Below are positions 60,601 through 64,000 of a DNA stretch of 64,000 bases, piece after piece. Source of the DNA: Lycium barbarum. Lineage: Eukaryota; Streptophyta; Magnoliopsida; Solanales; Solanaceae. The notes below the pieces were generated by a model, which had not been told where the DNA came from, did not search any database, and saw nothing but the letters and a program-made list of their open reading frames with translations. Numbering within the stretch: the first letter of the stretch is position 1; the number at the start of each line of letters is the position of its first letter. The position numbers and the translations under genes were made by a program. Where the stretch lies: contig NC_083342.1 of assembly GCF_019175385.1 (NCBI RefSeq), positions 122,264,376 to 122,328,375 of the forward strand. Reading direction: 5' to 3'.

Positions 60601-61168
60601 TCAAAAATAGATAAGATAAAGAGAAAATGGTGGAGATGTAAGAATTACCGGTAAGAGATTGGAAGCAATGGAGATCAAACGTATCAGCTTGAAGGAGTTC
60701 AATACCGGCACAACCATTAACTGGGGACAACTGCTGAGAGATAGCATGCATAGAATGCCACAGACTAGCCAATCTCAAACTATCATTTGTGTCCATTTTC
60801 CCAGCAGACCCATAATCCTAAGGATTTTTACACACCCATTAAAACCACAAACAAACAAAAAAATTAAAATAAAAAGGGCAGCCCCTCCCGCTACAAGCGG
60901 GGTCAAGGGAAGGGCCGGATCACAGGGGTCTATTATACGCGGCTTTACCCTGCATTTCTGCAAGAGGCTGTTTTCACAGCTCGAACCCGTGACCTCCTGG
61001 TCACATGACAACTACCTTACCAGTTACGCCAAGGCTTCCCTTCTAAAACCAGAAATAAGAACAAAATAAAAAATCTAAGCTGAAAAGTGGGGGGGAATTA
61101 GAATTCACCTTGCAGAAGATAAGCCCTCCTGATTTATTGATGATGTAAAGGCTGTAAATAGCTGCCAT
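54617..61168 (-). CDS. TRAPPC4: TRAPP complex subunit 4 (TRS23-like)
   Basis: Three exons: 61168-61109 (20 codons), 60817-60649 and 54813-54617. Joined in phase they give 141 aa, the usual length for plant TRAPPC4. The N-terminus MAAIYSLYIINKSGGLIF is the beta-strand of the longin/SNARE-like fold. KMDTNDSLRLASLWHSMHA follows in exon 2, and HMESLLKYIYELYTDYVLK, NPFYEMEMPIRCELFDLNL and AVQKDRVALLGR make up exon 3. TRAPPC4/Trs23 is a core subunit of TRAPP, the guanine nucleotide exchange complex for Rab GTPases in ER-Golgi and Golgi traffic. Intron 2 is 5.8 kb and holds a MULE-type element and a LINE; intron 1 (291 bp) is largely one SINE. Together with the ABC ATPase exon it mirrors At5g02280-At5g02270. 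Confidence 0.94.
55806..56005. repeat. Short tandem duplications in TRAPPC4 intron 2
   Basis: A 65-bp unit starting GTTTTATTAATAACTTAGAC occurs at 55875 and 55940. AGTAAGCTATAAGATTGTTT occurs at 55806 and 55859 on either side of a poly-T run. Copies are almost identical, so they are recent. Confidence 0.85.
56396..57288. mobile_element. Non-autonomous Mutator-like element (MULE)
   Basis: The 9-bp TAGCCTTAA is duplicated exactly at 56387-56395 and 57289-57297. The terminal inverted repeats are long (~180-200 bp): GGGAAAATAGCACTTTTAGT at the left pairs with ACTAAAAGTGCTATTTGCCC at the right, continuing through GGATCTGTTAGTTGAAGGAT. A 9-bp duplication and long TIRs define MULEs. The interior (56816-57025 has an open frame) encodes nothing I recognise. 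It sits in TRAPPC4 intron 2. Confidence 0.9.
57305..59195 (+). mobile_element. 5'-truncated LINE (L1-type) in TRAPPC4 intron 2
   Basis: Plus-strand coding, antisense to TRAPPC4, begins in mid reverse transcriptase (INGSPKGFFTTQKGLRQGDL), shifts frame near 57425, continues (VMEGLSRMLVT, and LLYANDSLIF in place of YADD), then the zf-RVT-like region (KVGNGRKIKFWSDIWLGHSP, WNRDAKGKFKVKICYQNL). It ends with a stop-riddled tail and a poly-A run near 59190. The Asp-to-Asn change in the active site, frameshifts at about 57425 and 58070 and stops after 58636 make it inactive. It has the same domain layout as the LINE in AP-3 mu. I could not find its target duplication. Confidence 0.88.
60876..61040 (-). 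mobile_element. Au-type SINE in TRAPPC4 intron 1
   Basis: On the minus strand it starts GGGAAGCCTTGGCGTAACTGG (pol III A-box region) and contains GGTCACGGGTTCGAGCTGTG (B box). It continues to GCGTATAATAGACCCCTGTG-like and GGGGCTGCCC, then a T-rich tail. This matches the Au SINE family. Imperfect flanking repeats (TAAAACCACAAACAA near 60839 and TAAAACCAGAAATAA near 61044) may be the target duplication. Confidence 0.85.
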
Positions 61169-61477
61169 TTATATTCAAATCCCTTCTCTTTATTGGCCTC
61201 TCACGGCAAATTGATCTGAATGGATTCAGTTCACAAGCTTAGTAAATGATTGAAGGTCTCAGGCTATTTTCTGCGGAACAGTCAAAGTACTGCATTTGAT
61301 ACAAAATTTCTCAGAAGAACCAAAGAGAAAAAAGTCGTTGTTGATCTCTAATTTGCACAGTCGATCTCAGTAGGTTTAGTTCACAAGTTAAGCAAGTGAA
61401 GATTAAAGGCAATTTTTCCAGGAAACAATCAGAAATAATATTGCATTTTATACAACTCGCCCAAAAAAAAGCAAAAA

Positions 61478-61535
61478 TAATAACAACAACTACTATGCCT
61501 CTATCCCAATCTAGTTGGGCTTAGCTATAAAAATC
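61478..61535 (+). repeat. SINE-like fragment upstream of TRAPPC4
   Basis: ATAACAACAACTACTATGCC followed by TCCCAATCTAGTTGGGCTTA resembles the conserved end of a widespread plant short repeat (CAACAACTACGCCTCAGTCCCAA type). Only ~55 bp is recognisable. Confidence 0.4.
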
Positions 61536-61739
61536 CTAAAATAGCCAAGAAGATACGCATAAAAAGAGTTTACCTGAAAAGATAATAGATGTAAGAGCTC
61601 CTCCTGATCAGCGACGAATCGGGCAGGTTGAAGGTCTGTGTTTGGAAAAAGAAAATGGAGAAATCTGAAAAGAGAGTACAAATATTTTTGGAGAGAAATA
61701 GGATGGGGGTTTTTGAAGCAAAAAAAAGTACAAAAGGAA

Positions 61740-61764
61740 TGCGGTGAACGTGGATCGAACACGT

Positions 61765-61807
<43 letters not shown>

Positions 61808-61812
61808 CCCGC
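61740..61812 (-). tRNA. tRNA-Phe (anticodon GAA)
   Basis: On the minus strand the 73 nt fold as a complete tRNA. The acceptor stem is GCGGGGA/TTCACCGC with discriminator A, the D arm is TAGCTCAGTTGGGAGAGC, and the anticodon loop ACTGAAGAT has GAA in place. The T arm is CACGTGTTCGATCCACG. No intron and no CCA encoded. The A and B boxes match pol III consensus. It lies ~570 bp upstream of the TRAPPC4 ATG on the same strand. Confidence 0.96.
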
Positions 61813-62616
61813 TCGTTGACCGATGCTGTTCTTCAAATTAGTTATATCTACATTTGTCCAGTATGACTGAGACTTATGATCGTCGCAAAAATATACGAGT
61901 ATTATATAAGGTACAAAACAAATTGTTTTTTATACTTAAATAGTAAATCTTTTGACACTTCAAATATTTACTTTTTTTTTTCATCTATATATTTCAATCT
62001 CCTTATTCTATCACGTTTGATAGGAGTAAATGTTACGGCAAGAAGAAACCTTAAACAAACTAAAAGAAAGAAAAATAAATGTTAAAGGAAAATAATATTC
62101 AGGATTTGAAATCTATAAAATTTTATGGTGATTTCAAATAATACTATAGACGAATAATGTGTGGATGGATTTAGTTATTGAATTTGGGAGAATGTACAAT
62201 AATAATACTTTTGATCTGCCCAAGAGGGAGGTGGAACTTTACTTTAATTTGCCTTTTTTATATCTCTTATATGTAAAAATAAGATATAAAAGAGTCATAA
62301 AATTAAAAATAATTTGTAAAGAGTATTTTTTATTTTATTTTATGACCCCCTTGTTAAAAATTTTTATACATAAAAAATCTGAAAAAGCATGATACCAGAT
62401 TAAAAAAAGTCATTTTCCTCGGTTTTAATTGCACACTTACTCGTGTTCAGGGACAACAAAAAAAAATGAATTGACTTCACGAGTCGGTGGAATTGCAGGT
62501 TTGGTGGTTAAAGCGTTGAAGGGGGAAAAGTATATATACGTGGGAAATAAGTGAAGAGCGTGGTCATGTCTGAATCTTGTCCTCACATTCACATTCCTTC
62601 TCTCTTTTCTAATTAT
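61813..62616. other. Intergenic region between tRNA-Phe and the ABC gene
   Basis: Very AT-rich, with no gene that I can support. The plus-strand frames at 61876-62085 and 62159-62392 are low-complexity and lack any domain. Confidence 0.5.
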
Positions 62617-62623
62617 TATAAAA
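62617..62623 (+). promoter_or_regulatory. Likely TATA box of the ABC ATPase gene
   Basis: TATAAAA lies 85 bp upstream of the ATG at 62702, which suits a ~55-nt leader. Confidence 0.55.
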
Positions 62624-62701
62624 CCAGACTCATAAGCTGAATTAGTACAGAACCTGAATTAGTAATCTACTCTACTTCTCTATTGCATTTCATCAAAGGT
62701 T

Positions 62702-62870
62702 ATGGCGGTGAAGGAGGAGAAGAAGCCATCAGTGGAGATCAACAAGCTGAGATTCACCTACCCTGGTATTGATGGACATCCACCACCTGGATCTACCCCT
62801 TTGATCGATGATTTCTCACTTACCCTTTATCCTGGTGATCGTTGCCTTCTTGTTGGATCTAATGGCGCAG
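62702..62870 (+). CDS. ABC transporter I family ATPase (ABCI20/ABCI21-type), first exon, gene continues past the window
   Basis: The exon starts with ATG (MAVKEEKKPSVEINKLRFTY) and covers the A-loop strand and the start of the nucleotide-binding domain to LVGSNGAG, where it stops at a donor (GCAG|GTTACA) after 56 codons plus one base. The intron therefore cuts the Walker A motif just before its Lys-Thr. No second exon is visible before the window ends. Soluble ABCI20/21-type proteins lack membrane spans; in Arabidopsis they sit at the ER and influence cytokinin responses. Orthology is supported by the adjacent TRAPPC4, as At5g02270 lies beside At5g02280. Partial gene. Confidence 0.85.
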
Positions 62871-64000
62871 GTTACACTCTATTCCTCTTTACTATAATCA
62901 AGAATTCATAAGGCTTGTTTCTCTTTTCTGCTATCTCCAATTTCCCAAATTTAAGGAGCATTTGGTGTAGATGAAAATGTGTTTTTTTTCGTGGAAAAGG
63001 TTATTCTTGGAAATCATTTTTTTGGATCATGCTCCAGCCGTTTGATTAGATATAAAAGTTGGTGACAGAGGACAATTGTACAATGTACAAGATAAGGTAT
63101 AAGGGGATAGTGTTTTGACATACGAAAAGGACCAAAATTACCTAAAAAATAGTTTATTCATATCGTTCGTTATACTATAGGGTCAATTATATTTATATTA
63201 TGAAATCAATTATACCCTTATATGTAACGACTGTCACGTGACATCTCAGACCTTCAAAATTATTTTTCCCTCAAATAATTTTTTACCCATTAAAATAACT
63301 CAACCCGACCCAAATTTATTTCTTCCAGCCCAACTAATACGGACCCAACCCATTTACCCTAAAAACCATTTCCCCCCAAACACACACTCTCTCTCTCTCC
63401 CTACATACACTGCAAAGCTTCAACTCCGGTTCTCAAGTCAATTGTCTAATTTCTCTTGTTCAAATTCCAAGTGTGACTTAAAAATAACAAAGGTCATTTA
63501 CCCTAAAAACCATTTCCCCCCAAACACACACTCTCTCTCTCTCTCTCTACATACACTGCAAAGCTTCAACTCCGGTTCTCAAGTCAATTGTCTAATTTCT
63601 CTTGTTCAAATTCCAAGTGTGACTTAAAAATAACAAAGGAAAAAGAAATTGATACATAGAATACATCAAACTCCATGTTACACTCATTGACCAATTAAGG
63701 ACCACAGCATCTAAGATCTAATATGCATCTGCTATTCACCTATTTCTCGTGTTTTTTAATCTAATAATAAGTATCATCCCCAGCAACAAACTTGACAATC
63801 AATATTGGAACATACTCGGACGCACAGAACGATAAACTTTGGTTTTGGCTTCTGGAATTATGTTGCTTTCGCTTGCCATCTGTGGGAATAGAACCATAGC
63901 ACACTAGAACGTGGACTATCTTTAACTTCATCTACGCCTGCATCATCTCTATGGCAATCATAAACAAACAGAATATAGAACATCAACCTCTCCATCAATA
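62871..64000. other. First intron of the ABC ATPase gene (to window end)
   Basis: No exon resembling the continuation of Walker A is seen. A perfect-looking tandem duplication occupies 63351-63638; the rest is AT-rich and non-coding. Confidence 0.5.
63351..63638. repeat. 144-bp tandem duplication
   Basis: The unit starting CATTTACCCTAAAAACCATT at 63351 recurs at 63495 and ends AATAACAAAGG. The copies differ at only about one base in the CT run (CTCTCCCTAC versus CTCTCTCTAC), so the duplication is recent. Confidence 0.9.

Noticed and set aside
61876..62392. Two plus-strand frames between tRNA-Phe and the ABC gene
   Set aside because: Low-complexity, AT-driven composition and no similarity to any known family.

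Overview
This is plant nuclear DNA, most likely from a Solanaceae species. The evidence is AT-rich intergenic DNA, GT-AG introns, SINE and MITE families typical of that family, a DYW-class PPR gene, and orthologs of Arabidopsis genes. I cannot name the species. I saw no prokaryotic or viral region and no CRISPR array. About seven or eight genes are set among nested transposable elements.

Layout: 1-7.4 kb is a transposon nest: nested Harbinger-like MITEs, a ~6.3 kb structure with long inverted repeats around an LTR-like block, and a Stowaway MITE. 8.7-14.1 kb (minus) carries Agenet/Tudor-like coding exons, with local duplications and a hAT MITE whose empty site survives in a neighbouring duplicate. 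16.2-18.5 kb (plus) is an intronless DYW-class PPR gene. 20.7-22.9 kb (minus) is a PGN-like PPR gene. 24.2-28.7 kb (minus) is a mitochondrial-type alkaline/neutral invertase in six exons, and a decayed copy of its 3' end lies beyond PGN at 20.06-20.43 kb. 32.7-44.0 kb (minus) is the AP-3 mu subunit in eight exons totalling 415 aa; one 5.8 kb intron holds a 5'-truncated LINE and a SINE, another intron holds a hAT MITE, and a ~960 bp palindromic element starts 67 bp upstream of the ATG. 45-50 kb is repeat-rich, with a ~165 bp tandem array interrupted by a hAT element. 51.6-54.1 kb (plus) is galactinol synthase in three exons, 330 aa. 54.6-61.2 kb (minus) is TRAPPC4/TRS23, 141 aa in three exons; its 5.8 kb intron holds a MULE-type element and a second LINE, and its short first intron an Au-type SINE. 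61.74-61.81 kb (minus) is tRNA-Phe(GAA). 62.7 kb to the end (plus) is the first exon of an ABCI20/21-type ABC ATPase.

The genes do not form a pathway, but they follow conserved gene neighbourhoods. From memory, Arabidopsis At1g56560 (A/N-InvA), At1g56570 (PGN), At1g56590 (AP-3 mu) and At1g56600 (GolS2) are close neighbours, and At5g02270 (ABCI20) and At5g02280 (TRAPPC4) are adjacent. The window joins both blocks. Exon junctions were checked by hand for GT-AG sites and reading phase, and all close exactly except in the Agenet region. The best targets for a second look are the invertase relic and gene order, the palindrome at the AP-3 mu promoter, and the duplicated and repeat-rich DNA upstream of galactinol synthase. 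None of these is clearly a new biological system.
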